Shown piece by piece: positions 10,866 through 17,760 of a stretch of 34,620 bases of DNA. A program made the position numbers and the translations under genes. The notes beneath the pieces were generated by a model that had not been told where the DNA came from, searched no databases, and worked only from the letters and a program-made list of their open reading frames with translations. Where the stretch lies: the IMG/VR virus record IMGVR_UViG_3300005831_000036, positions 1 through 34,620 of that record; one strand, 5' to 3'. How positions within the stretch are numbered: the stretch's first letter is position 1; every line of letters begins with the position of its first letter. This DNA is from a virus.

Positions 10866-13217
10866 TTAGTAGGGGTGGTCGTTGTACATATTAGAATCTC
10901 GCGTATGATAGGATTGTTTTTCGTTATCAATTCTAATCATATCGGAAAGTTCGTCCATTGTGCGCATTTCTGGCATTCGCCACCCTTTATTTTTGCTCTT
11001 TGTTGTACCTGAGAAAAACTTTCCTGAGTTTCTCATATATACCGATATTGCCCTTACATCCTGTTGTTTAGGATTTTGTAAACCAATTTCAATAGCTATA
11101 TCAGTACAAGTCAAAATGCGCGTAGCTTTTTTAGTATAATCATAGTACTTAAGTATTTTTTCTTCATACATAGATACATCATTATGCTCTTGGTTCTTTA
11201 CATCAAGTCTTTCTTCCTCTTCAGGCGTTAACCACCAAATATAATCCATTTCACACTCTTTTAACATATCGTAAGAATGCTTCATTTGCGCCCATAACTG
11301 GCCAATATCTATGGAATGCTTGTAATTCAAAGAGCCTACTTTAATAATCCAAAAGCGAGTACTGCCGGTTTGATCAGATAAAAACTTGCTATCATTTACA
11401 GAAGCGCAAAACACCGTTCGCCTTTTATGAGTCTCGGCTTTTGCTTCGTAAGGTCGTCTATACCTGTCTTCTGTTGTAGTTAAGAAGGATTTAAGCGCGG
11501 CAATGTCTGATTTTTTAAAAGTTCCCTCAAGCTCTCCAAGTTCGCAGCAAGCGTATGCAAGAGCGGTTATTCTATCATCTTTTGAAGCTGTATCGAAGGA
11601 AAGCCCGTCTTTAAAAAATCCTTCTGGATATAATGACTTAAGAAAACTTGTCTTTCCTTTTGATTGCGCGCCTTGTAATGTTAAAACACCGCGCGTTCTA
11701 GGTTCTTTTTCATATAAAACAGCTATTTGAGACAAAAGCCATTTATTCCAAAAAACCTTGCAAAGCTCATAATCTTGATCACGTAAAACACCCATAGCTT
11801 GAAAAGCTTCTGTCATGCGGTCGACGCCGTCCCATGAAAAAGATTCAATAAACTCTTTGAATGGGTGTCTTTGATTTTCATGTGCCACCGCGTCAATAAG
11901 GGCTTGAGCTTCATAACTAGGGAAGTTTGATATAGTCATAATAGACTTTATTCTTGTTAAAGAAGCGTTTTCTTCATTACCTTCTTTCCTTTCAGTTCCA
12001 GGGAGTTCAATAACCGTATTGTGGTTCATCATGTTTTCCCATACCGAAATACCGTAATGATTCAAAAGTATTTTAGTGTTTTCAATCGATGGCTTTGGTG
12101 TAATATCCTCACCGTTTTTACTTTCTGTTACGTGCCCCGGAAACCAAATATCAAAAGGACATGGGACTCTCATTATATCCTTATGGCCTTCTAGTTTTTT
12201 AGCTGTTTCCTTTTTTGCTGTATTTATACGCTCGGCGTGTTTTATTTTATCGGCGTATTCAACTGATTGTAGTTTTTTTTTAAACAAAGAAGGCCTTGAT
12301 AACCTTGCAAAGTGGACAAGAGTTCCAGATGTTATGCCAGTTGGTACTGATACGCTATTCCATACCCTATCGCAAGCGCTTTGAGCATTAGGCCATGACA
12401 ACGATTTATAATCATCTATAGAAAAACCAGATACCTTTAGAGCAAAGCCTAATCTTAGCCATTCGTCATAATCATCAAAAAAACCGCTTGCTTGAGTATC
12501 TTGTATAGCTTCAAATAGCTTTTTACGTGAACTAGCGTCTTTCATTATATCGCCAGAAACTCTACCAATTCCATCCATATAAGAAAAAACATCTAATGGG
12601 TCGTCTAGGTTTTTAGGTATTTCAATCGGCTTTTCAGACTGTTTTGTGTTAGCTATCTTTTCAGCTTCAATTTTTTCCTGTATATCTTTTGTAAGGTCTA
12701 ACGGTTCATAACTCTTACCTGTTATGTTTACAAAGGTATCTGTCTCAGGAAATCCCGCGAAATACCTCACAGCGTCTTTTACTGCAGGGTCACAAAAGTT
12801 ATGATCAAATATAAATCGTGTCATATATTCTTTCATTTTTGCATGATCATCAACCGATTCTTTTAGTATAAAACCAAAATGAAAACGGTCTTCTGCAGGA
12901 TATGTTTTTTCACCATCGCGCGACTTTTTTTCTTTTTGATGGTTTCTAGAAGTACACGTAAAAAAATTATACTCTTTAAACATTTCATGGAACTGTTCGC
13001 GCGTACACTTATTTTCTGTTGTATTATCTATATCACCAATAAGCAATTGACTTGAAATAAAACAGTCTGTACGACGATGGCCACCGTTTACCACGGCGGC
13101 TGTCCAGTCATGTTTTAGCCATTCTTTTATATCCGCAGGGCTTGAAACAGTTAAAGTTTTCCAGTTCCAAGCCGAGTTTTTATGATCGCAAACACGATTA
13201 CAAGTTGATACTAACAT
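10866..13217 (-). CDS. PrimPol-VirE primase-helicase
   Basis: 783 residues. The N-terminal archaeo-eukaryotic primase-type domain shows Asp62-x-Asp64 (GDID) and RFHFGF with His113, then DPAVKDAVRYFAGF. The middle DYDEWLRLGFALK with WPNAQSACD resembles PriCT-type domains. The C-terminal VirE/D5-like ATPase has Walker A GAQSKGKTS (516-524), ELGELEG (559-565), FLTTTEDRYRRPY and FCASVNDSKFLSD. A short winged-helix-like end follows (about 690-760). It would synthesise primers and unwind DNA at the phage origin. It is preceded by a 96-residue gene with a 1-base stop-start overlap (TAATG) and is the largest early gene. Confidence 0.9.
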   Translation of the reverse strand: MLVSTCNRVCDHKNSAWNWKTLTVSSPADIKEWLKHDWTAAVVNGGHRRTDCFISSQLLIGDIDNTTENKCTREQFHEMFKEYNFFTCTSRNHQKEKKSRDGEKTYPAEDRFHFGFILKESVDDHAKMKEYMTRFIFDHNFCDPAVKDAVRYFAGFPETDTFVNITGKSYEPLDLTKDIQEKIEAEKIANTKQSEKPIEIPKNLDDPLDVFSYMDGIGRVSGDIMKDASSRKKLFEAIQDTQASGFFDDYDEWLRLGFALKVSGFSIDDYKSLSWPNAQSACDRVWNSVSVPTGITSGTLVHFARLSRPSLFKKKLQSVEYADKIKHAERINTAKKETAKKLEGHKDIMRVPCPFDIWFPGHVTESKNGEDITPKPSIENTKILLNHYGISVWENMMNHNTVIELPGTERKEGNEENASLTRIKSIMTISNFPSYEAQALIDAVAHENQRHPFKEFIESFSWDGVDRMTEAFQAMGVLRDQDYELCKVFWNKWLLSQIAVLYEKEPRTRGVLTLQGAQSKGKTSFLKSLYPEGFFKDGLSFDTASKDDRITALAYACCELGELEGTFKKSDIAALKSFLTTTEDRYRRPYEAKAETHKRRTVFCASVNDSKFLSDQTGSTRFWIIKVGSLNYKHSIDIGQLWAQMKHSYDMLKECEMDYIWWLTPEEEERLDVKNQEHNDVSMYEEKILKYYDYTKKATRILTCTDIAIEIGLQNPKQQDVRAISVYMRNSGKFFSGTTKSKNKGWRMPEMRTMDELSDMIRIDNEKQSYHTRDSNMYNDHPY

Positions 13218-13507
13218 TAGATAACACCTCTCTTAAAGTCTCGATGATTTCTTCTTATATAACATTCATTAAAATACTTATAAGCTTCCTTGTAAGTATA
13301 AAAATGATTAAATCTTGCATTATGATACTTTACAATATATTTGTCACCAATTTTTGTTATACTAGACCAAAGTATTCTTTGATTTTTTATTAGCGCATCG
13401 ATTTTGCATATTTTGCTTTTAATTTCTTTTTCTGCATCTTGTAAATGTTTTTTTTCTTCTATAAGCTTTTTGTACAAAACAATATCTTCATCATAATCTT
13501 CACACAT
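13217..13507 (-). CDS. First early gene, basic coiled-coil protein, 96 aa
   Basis: ATG at 13507 with SD AGAGGTGTTAT. Residues 8-45 form a charged helix (LYKKLIEEKKHLQDAEKEIK). The C-terminal half is Tyr/His/Arg-rich (YIVKYHNARFNHFYTYKEAY). No recognised family. It is the promoter-proximal gene of the early operon, lying about 150 bases after the promoter and immediately after the attenuator-like hairpin. Its stop overlaps the primase start, implying a linked role or a regulatory first gene. Confidence 0.7.
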   Translation of the reverse strand: MCEDYDEDIVLYKKLIEEKKHLQDAEKEIKSKICKIDALIKNQRILWSSITKIGDKYIVKYHNARFNHFYTYKEAYKYFNECYIRRNHRDFKRGVI

Positions 13508-13516
13508 ATAACACCT

Positions 13517-13633
13517 CTAAAAAAAGAAAACCCCTTAAAACTGTCACCCGCTTGCGCGGTTAGTCCTGACAATTTTAAGGGGTTAATTACCTATCAAAGA
13601 TAGGACGCTAAAAAATGCAAGGTACGGGACTAA
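13517..13633 (-). promoter_or_regulatory. Attenuator-like leader of the early operon
   Basis: On the minus strand AACCCCTTAAAA pairs with TTTTAAGGGGTT (13529-13540 with 13573-13584, 12 bp). It is extended by a 5-bp TGTCA/TGACA helix and a CCGC/GCGG tip. A T-rich tail (TTTTCTTTTTTT) follows on the minus strand, so it should terminate transcription before the first early gene. Upstream are a 6-bp hairpin (CCTATC/GATAGG) and the sequence TTAGTCC (13627-13633), which is fully complementary to GGACTAA inside the terminator loop (13560-13566). A switch between terminated and read-through states is suggested; the trigger is unknown. Confidence 0.65.
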
Positions 13634-13661
13634 TCATTCCTAACATCGTCTAGCGTGATTC

Positions 13662-13691
13662 ATAGTATCATATTTATAGAAAAAATGTCAA
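13662..13691 (-). promoter_or_regulatory. Main early promoter
   Basis: TTGACA (13686-13691), 18-base spacer, TACTAT (13662-13667) with an extended TGA before the -10. The predicted start is near 13655, giving a leader of about 150 bases that contains the attenuator-like hairpin. Confidence 0.7.
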
Positions 13692-13693
13692 GA

Positions 13694-14069
13694 ACTTTAT
13701 CCAAAAAATAGAATAAAGTATAAAAAACGCTATTTTAGTAGTGTCGGTAGTATGGTAGTAGTATCAGTTTTTAAGAACGTACTACTTGATAACTTCTTAC
13801 ACGGTATATAATTACTTATAAAAGTAGTACGGTAGTTCCATTTTGACGATTTTCTATACATATAGGGAAATATAAAATACATATATGGATATTTTTTTAT
13901 CGATACATAAAACTTTTTTATTTACTATAGATATACAGAATATGATACTACTGATACTATTTATGTTTTATATATTTATGCTATATGGATTTAACTGGTA
14001 GTATTGCTCTAAAAAAACGGCACTACCACGATACTACCGTACTACTTTATTCCCGAATTGGAATAAAGT
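13694..14069. other. AT-rich repeat region, candidate replication origin
   Basis: No gene is present. Copies or parts of GGTAGTAT and its complement occur at about 13736-13767, 13778-13787, 13820-13836, 13944-13957, 13996-14003 and 14022-14046. The longest pair is a 16-bp inverted repeat (AAAGTAGTACGGTAGT and its complement) about 190 bases apart. The core (13855-13990) is very AT-rich. Both ends carry ACTTTAT/ATAAAGT inverted repeats; the right one (14044-14069) is a perfect 10-bp stem with loop CGAATT. Iterons plus an AT-rich core between divergent operons fit an origin or a shared operator. Confidence 0.5.
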
Positions 14070-14141
14070 TTCACAAAACAAGGTGTGAAATCTGCATATC
14101 TTGCTTTGCCTGTCTAAAATATCATACACTTTTGCAGGCAC

Positions 14142-14182
14142 TTGACAATCATGCGTAAAATGTATACGTTTACATTTGTAAA
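14142..14182 (+). promoter_or_regulatory. Possible late promoter and operator before terS
   Basis: TTGACA (14142-14147) is present, but the best -10 (TATACG at 14163) is 15 bases away, so the promoter is weak or activator-dependent. It is followed by a perfect inverted repeat TTTACA-TT-TGTAAA (14169-14182), which could be an operator for a late regulator. Confidence 0.4.
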
Positions 14183-14200
14183 AAGATAAAGGAAAGATAA

Positions 14201-14563
14201 ATGGCAAACCCAAGACCAGCTAATTCCATAAAAACCGGTGAAGTTAGAAACCCGAATGGACGCCCAAAGAAAGGCGAAACCCTTACGGATATTCTAAAGC
14301 TCAAAGCCGACTGCATCGAAGAAACAGAAAAGCTACCTATAAAGGACGTGATCGCTAAGAAGCTGCTAGACCTGGCAATCAAGGGCGATATGGCTGCAAT
14401 TAAGTATGTGTACGATAGAATAGACGGCACACCCATCCAGTCAGTCAACCTTGATGCAAAGATGGAAGGGTCACTAACGCAAGACTTCTTTACCATTACA
14501 ATGGTCGACCCTAAAGAACCACAAAGCGACGAAAACACAACGCCAAGCGATTCTGTAGAATAA
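14201..14563 (+). CDS. terS: Small terminase subunit
   Basis: 120 residues, ATG at 14201 after SD AAAGGAAAGATAA. The N-terminus SIKTGEVRNPNGRPKKGET is the Pro-Asn-Gly-Arg-Pro motif of DUF5681/terminase-small proteins. A helical segment (TDILKLKADCIEETEKLP) and an AIKGDMAAIKYVYDRIDGTPIQ region typical of phage small terminases follow. It would recognise packaging DNA and load the large subunit. It lies 3 bases before the large terminase gene. The C-terminus is acidic/polar and probably contacts the large subunit. Confidence 0.85.
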   Translation: MANPRPANSIKTGEVRNPNGRPKKGETLTDILKLKADCIEETEKLPIKDVIAKKLLDLAIKGDMAAIKYVYDRIDGTPIQSVNLDAKMEGSLTQDFFTITMVDPKEPQSDENTTPSDSVE

Positions 14564-14566
14564 GTT

Positions 14567-15751
14567 ATGGAATTACCACGAAAGATTGCCAAAGCCTTAA
14601 CATACCCCCTACATTCTCGCTACAGAGTGTTTTATGGTGGACGCGGCAGTGGTAAATCGTGGAGTATAGCAAAAATGCTCTTAATGATAGCCTGTGCTAG
14701 GCGTATTCGAGTGCTTTGCGCGCGTGAGTACCAAATCAGCATGGCCGATTCTGTGCACAAGCTATTATCAGAGAAAATCGACGAACTAGGCTTATCAGAA
14801 TACTTTGAGATACAGAAAACTACCATTATATGCAAGCTGACAGGCAGTGAGTTTATATTTCGTGGACTGCATCACAATGCTAACGAGATTAAATCAATGG
14901 AAGGGCTTGACTATGTATGGGTAGAGGAAGCGGAAAAGGTATCTGAAGAGTCATGGTCTTTACTTGTGCCAACAGTTCGCAAGCCTGATAGTGAAATATG
15001 GGTAAGCTTTAACCCTCATCGACAGACAGACCCGACATACCAGCGCTTCATTAAAAACACGCCGCCTAATTGCACGCTATGCAGGGTAAACGCCGATGAT
15101 AACCCATGGTTTCCTGACGTTTTGCGTGCAGAAATGGAATGGGATAGAAAGACCAATACGGATAAGTATCTCTGGATATGGGCAGGTAATCCGGTTGGCA
15201 TAAGCGCAGCACAGGTATTCCGTGGTAAGTATGTAGTAGACGTTACACCGGAACCAAATGAGAAAGATCATCTATTCTACGGTGCAGATTGGGGCTTTGC
15301 TAATGACCCAACAGCCTTAATACGCTGCTTTGTCCGTGATCGTATTTTATACATAGATCATGAAGCCGGTGGCGTAGGTATCGAGATTGACGAACTGCCG
15401 GCTTTGTTTTCTAGGATGCCTGACTCTGGTAAATGGCCGATATACGCCGATTGCGCTAGGCCTGAAACAATCAGCTTTGTAAAGCGAAAAGGCTATAATA
15501 TAAAAGCCGCGCCTAAATGGGCAGGAAGTATTGAGGATGGAATAGCCTACATTAAAAGCTTTGAAAGAATCGTGGTAAATCCGCGCTGTAAAAACATGAT
15601 TCAAGAGTTTGAGTTATACCAGTATAAACAAGACCGCTTAACAGGCGACATACTGCCTATCGTGGTAGACGCTAACAACCATTACCAGGATGCGCTTAGG
15701 TATGCCCTAGCCGATTATATAAAATCAAAAGACTTCGCTTTTTCTCTATAA
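14567..15751 (+). CDS. terL: Large terminase subunit (ATPase-nuclease)
   Basis: 394 residues. Walker A GGRGSGKS (24-31), Walker B VWVEEAE (about 117-123), and a coupling-type SFNP (147-150). In the RNase H-like nuclease Asp241 lies in YGADWGFANDP, Asp295 in YADCARPE, and a third acidic residue in VDANNHYQDALRYALAD near the end. This is the PBSX/phage terminase large type. It pumps DNA into the prohead and cuts concatemers. There is little SD before the ATG, so translation is probably coupled to terS. Length is usual for the family. Confidence 0.95.
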   Translation: MELPRKIAKALTYPLHSRYRVFYGGRGSGKSWSIAKMLLMIACARRIRVLCAREYQISMADSVHKLLSEKIDELGLSEYFEIQKTTIICKLTGSEFIFRGLHHNANEIKSMEGLDYVWVEEAEKVSEESWSLLVPTVRKPDSEIWVSFNPHRQTDPTYQRFIKNTPPNCTLCRVNADDNPWFPDVLRAEMEWDRKTNTDKYLWIWAGNPVGISAAQVFRGKYVVDVTPEPNEKDHLFYGADWGFANDPTALIRCFVRDRILYIDHEAGGVGIEIDELPALFSRMPDSGKWPIYADCARPETISFVKRKGYNIKAAPKWAGSIEDGIAYIKSFERIVVNPRCKNMIQEFELYQYKQDRLTGDILPIVVDANNHYQDALRYALADYIKSKDFAFSL

Positions 15752-15766
15752 ATCGTATCAAAACGC

Positions 15767-15795
15767 TTGCACAATATAAACCGCTATGCTATGAT
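15767..15795 (+). promoter_or_regulatory. Internal promoter after terL
   Basis: TTGCAC (15767-15772), exactly 17-base spacer, TATGAT (15790-15795), with TGC before the -10. It would drive the accessory block (75-residue protein, NUMOD-like protein, B-box protein) separately from terminase. Confidence 0.65.
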
Positions 15796-15813
15796 TATAC
15801 CAAGAGGTAGCAA

Positions 15814-16041
15814 ATGATTAAATTACTGGTTTTTATATGTAAGGTGTGTGATCGTGAAAGACCTTGTGTTTTATCTGGTTTGGTAGAAGGTGACGATGCG
15901 CCGTCGAGCTGCCCGTTAAACAGTGAAACTCCTAAATGGGAGATTGACCAAGAGGTAGAATTACAATCTAAGCCAACAGACCCTTTCTACGTTGACCCCA
16001 TGACAGCCGCAAAGTACGCTAAAGAAGACGCAAGGCCATAA
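15814..16041 (+). CDS. Small Cys-containing phage protein, 75 aa
   Basis: ATG at 15814 with SD AAGAGGTAGCAA. The N-terminus has CKVCDRERPC and a fourth Cys in SSCPLN, so a four-Cys zinc site is likely. The C-terminus is acidic/polar. Short proteins with this shape (C-x2-C-x5-C ... CPL-x-E-x-PKWE) occur in phages near terminase. Unknown function; a metal-binding adaptor is possible. It is followed by the NUMOD-like gene with one base between. Confidence 0.65.
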   Translation: MIKLLVFICKVCDRERPCVLSGLVEGDDAPSSCPLNSETPKWEIDQEVELQSKPTDPFYVDPMTAAKYAKEDARP

Positions 16042-16042
16042 C

Positions 16043-16828
16043 ATGAAATACAACCCTAGCATGATGCACGTCTTAACAGAAACATTGCGCAAGGCGATGG
16101 GCTGTAAGCCTATTCGCGTACCAAATCCAGAGCAAGGCGCGCCAAAAGCCGTAGTATGCACTAACCTGAAAACAGGCGAAGTAGTTAGCATGTCTAACTG
16201 TGGCGCATTAGATACATACCTAAATAAAAGCAAGAATTACGTGTCTGGCGTTCTGTTAAGCTATGAAGGCTGGATAAACGACAGCTATTTTATCTGTGAA
16301 GAAAAGGACTACGACCCGATGCCGCTTGATGAGCTAAACAAGCAGTGCCAGGCATACTGGAAGGTAGTAAAAGCAGAACGCGAAAAGAAAGCCAAGCTGA
16401 GACGGGAAGAAAGGCGTCTAGCAATAGAGCAAAAAAGGCAGATAGCGAAGCCTGCAAAGGTTGAAGAAACAAAAGGCATTGTACGATTAACCAGTGACGC
16501 CGGTGTTGTCCATGAGTTCTCTTGTAACAAAGAAGCGGCTCACTTCCTGGGAACACAGCAAAGCTATGTAGGCTTATGCAGGCGTAAAAAGCGCTACTGT
16601 CATGGCTACAGGGTTGAAGTGTATTACATGGGTAAGCTAGTTGAGCCGGTAGGCAAGAAAAAACGTGTGCCGCTTATTAGACCGATTATGGCAATTAAAT
16701 ACGGTGTAAGCACTACCTATAAAAACGTCCCTGAGTGTTCAGAATCGCTTAACATTGACACCCAGCGCATATACTACTCGGCTAGAACTAACACTTTAGT
16801 GCTAGGGTATCTGTTCAAGTTCGTTTGA
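16043..16828 (+). CDS. NUMOD1-like repeat protein, no nuclease domain
   Basis: 261 residues. Three related segments are seen: about 37-88 (TNLKTGEVVSMSNCGALDTYLNK), 149-196 (LTSDAGVVHEFSCNKEAAHFLG) and 216-258 (TYKNVPECSESLNIDTQRI). Each has the strand, S/C-x4-AA-x-LG or LNI helix and a GY-x-(F/V) ending that resembles NUMOD1 DNA-binding modules of HNH/GIY-YIG homing endonucleases. Between modules 1 and 2 lies a long Lys/Arg-rich helix (about 110-140). No nuclease catalytic motif is visible. It may be a DNA-binding protein derived from a homing endonuclease. The SD is modest (AAGGCCATAAC). Confidence 0.6.
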   Translation: MKYNPSMMHVLTETLRKAMGCKPIRVPNPEQGAPKAVVCTNLKTGEVVSMSNCGALDTYLNKSKNYVSGVLLSYEGWINDSYFICEEKDYDPMPLDELNKQCQAYWKVVKAEREKKAKLRREERRLAIEQKRQIAKPAKVEETKGIVRLTSDAGVVHEFSCNKEAAHFLGTQQSYVGLCRRKKRYCHGYRVEVYYMGKLVEPVGKKKRVPLIRPIMAIKYGVSTTYKNVPECSESLNIDTQRIYYSARTNTLVLGYLFKFV

Positions 16829-16839
16829 CAAAAAGCATT

Positions 16840-16917
16840 GGAGGTGATAAGATTAAGCTAAGTTTGAATTTCACGCCCGCCTATTCCTTCTTGAAAGGTA
16901 CGGCGGGCAAACTTTAA
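16840..16917 (+). other. Strong SD with no standard start codon, and hairpin
   Basis: GGAGGTGAT (16840-16848) is a near-perfect SD, but the codon at the right distance is ATT (16852). The frame that follows is 21 codons (IKLSLNFTPAYSFLKG at the start) ending in TAA at 16917. GCCCGCC/GGCGGGC (16875-16908) forms a 7-bp stem within it. It may be a non-AUG micro-gene, a regulatory leader for the B-box gene, or a decayed gene. Confidence 0.35.
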
Positions 16918-16926
16918 GGGGTATTT

Positions 16927-17148
16927 ATGATTAAACAGATAAACATTTCATACTGTCATGTATGCAAAGCGCCTAGTATGTACCAATGCACAGACTGTAT
17001 GGTAAAGCTATGCCAGGCTTGCGCTAGTACCCATGAGTGCAAGAAAGAGCCGGTAAAAAATGTCGAGGTCGACAACTTTGTCGAATCCAAGCCGTTTAAC
17101 CCTGAAACAGTTAAGCCGTTTGTAACCACGCCGAAGCGCAAGAGATAA
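16927..17148 (+). CDS. B-box-type zinc-finger protein
   Basis: 73 residues. Residues 10-38 give CHVC-x6-CTDC-x4-CQAC-x3-H-x-C, the ligand order of a B-box zinc finger. The C-terminal half is Pro/Lys-rich and ends PKRKR. B-boxes are typical of eukaryotic TRIM proteins and protein-protein contacts, and occur occasionally in bacteria. The SD TTAAGGGG is close to the ATG. It sits between the NUMOD-like gene and the ferritin promoter. Function unknown; a host-interaction or assembly adaptor is possible. Confidence 0.65.
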   Translation: MIKQINISYCHVCKAPSMYQCTDCMVKLCQACASTHECKKEPVKNVEVDNFVESKPFNPETVKPFVTTPKRKR

Positions 17149-17151
17149 TAC

Positions 17152-17180
17152 TTGACAAGTACTTGACAAACGTGTAGTAT
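17152..17180 (+). promoter_or_regulatory. Promoter of ferritin-portal unit
   Basis: TTGACA (17152-17157), 17-base spacer, TAGTAT (17175-17180). It overlaps a direct repeat (ACTTGACAA twice) and a perfect palindrome CAAGTACTTG. It shares GTACTTGACA-type sequence and GTGTAGTAT with the promoter at 21696. A small AAGGG/CCCTT hairpin lies in the leader before the SD. Confidence 0.75.
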
Positions 17181-17217
17181 TCGTGCTAAGGGAAAACCCC
17201 TTACACGGAGGCACCGT

Positions 17218-17760
17218 TTGAAGATTAGCACCTCACTTCTTGCACTTCTGCAAGATCAGTACAATCATGAACAACATAACCATTTTATTTACTCGCAGCT
17301 TTCGTCATGGTGCGACTATTACGGCATGACAGGCACCGCATCATTCTTGCGTAAGCAGGCTAAAGGCGAGCTAGACCACGCTGAAAAGGTCATGACTTTC
17401 ATTACAGACCGTAATGAGCAACTAGGCGAAGTATTACCACTCTATATGCAGCCAAAGCCAGCGAACTTCCGGGGCGTGTTTGAAGCCATCTATGATCGTG
17501 AGGTATTGACAACTGAAAAGCTGTCTAACATCTACAAACAAGCCGTAATCGAGTACGATACACTAGCCATGGCATGGCTTATGGGCGATTCAGGGCTACT
17601 TATTGAACAGGTAGAGGAAGAAAACGTTATACAGACCATACTTGACCGCATCGATGCCAGGATGAATCAAAGCTTGTCCGTATCAGTTGAGCCAATCTCA
17701 ATGGCACCTGATTCAGGTGGCGCACTACATGACCTTGATGTGTTTATCGGTGGTTTATAA
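17218..17760 (+). CDS. Ferritin (Ftn-type iron-storage protein)
   Basis: 180 residues, TTG start after GGAGG at spacing 6. The full four-helix ferritin pattern is present, with ligands matching the E. coli FtnA ferroxidase site: Glu18, Glu51, His54 (ELDH), Glu95 (DREV), Glu130, Gln131, Glu133, Glu134 (IEQVEEEN). The stretch SSWCDYYGMTGTASFLRKQA matches the bacterial FtnA signature. Length is near the 165 of FtnA plus a short C-terminal tail. It would oxidise Fe(II) and store Fe(III) in a 24-mer shell. Its TAA overlaps the portal ATG by one base, so it is translated with a virion gene, and it has its own promoter. Dps and rubrerythrin are less likely because all Ftn ligands are in one chain. 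Confidence 0.9.
   Translation: MKISTSLLALLQDQYNHEQHNHFIYSQLSSWCDYYGMTGTASFLRKQAKGELDHAEKVMTFITDRNEQLGEVLPLYMQPKPANFRGVFEAIYDREVLTTEKLSNIYKQAVIEYDTLAMAWLMGDSGLLIEQVEEENVIQTILDRIDARMNQSLSVSVEPISMAPDSGGALHDLDVFIGGL

Noticed and set aside
13142-13393. 83-codon plus-strand frame across the primase start
   Set aside because: It is an antisense shadow of the primase and 96-residue gene, without an SD or neighbouring plus-strand genes.
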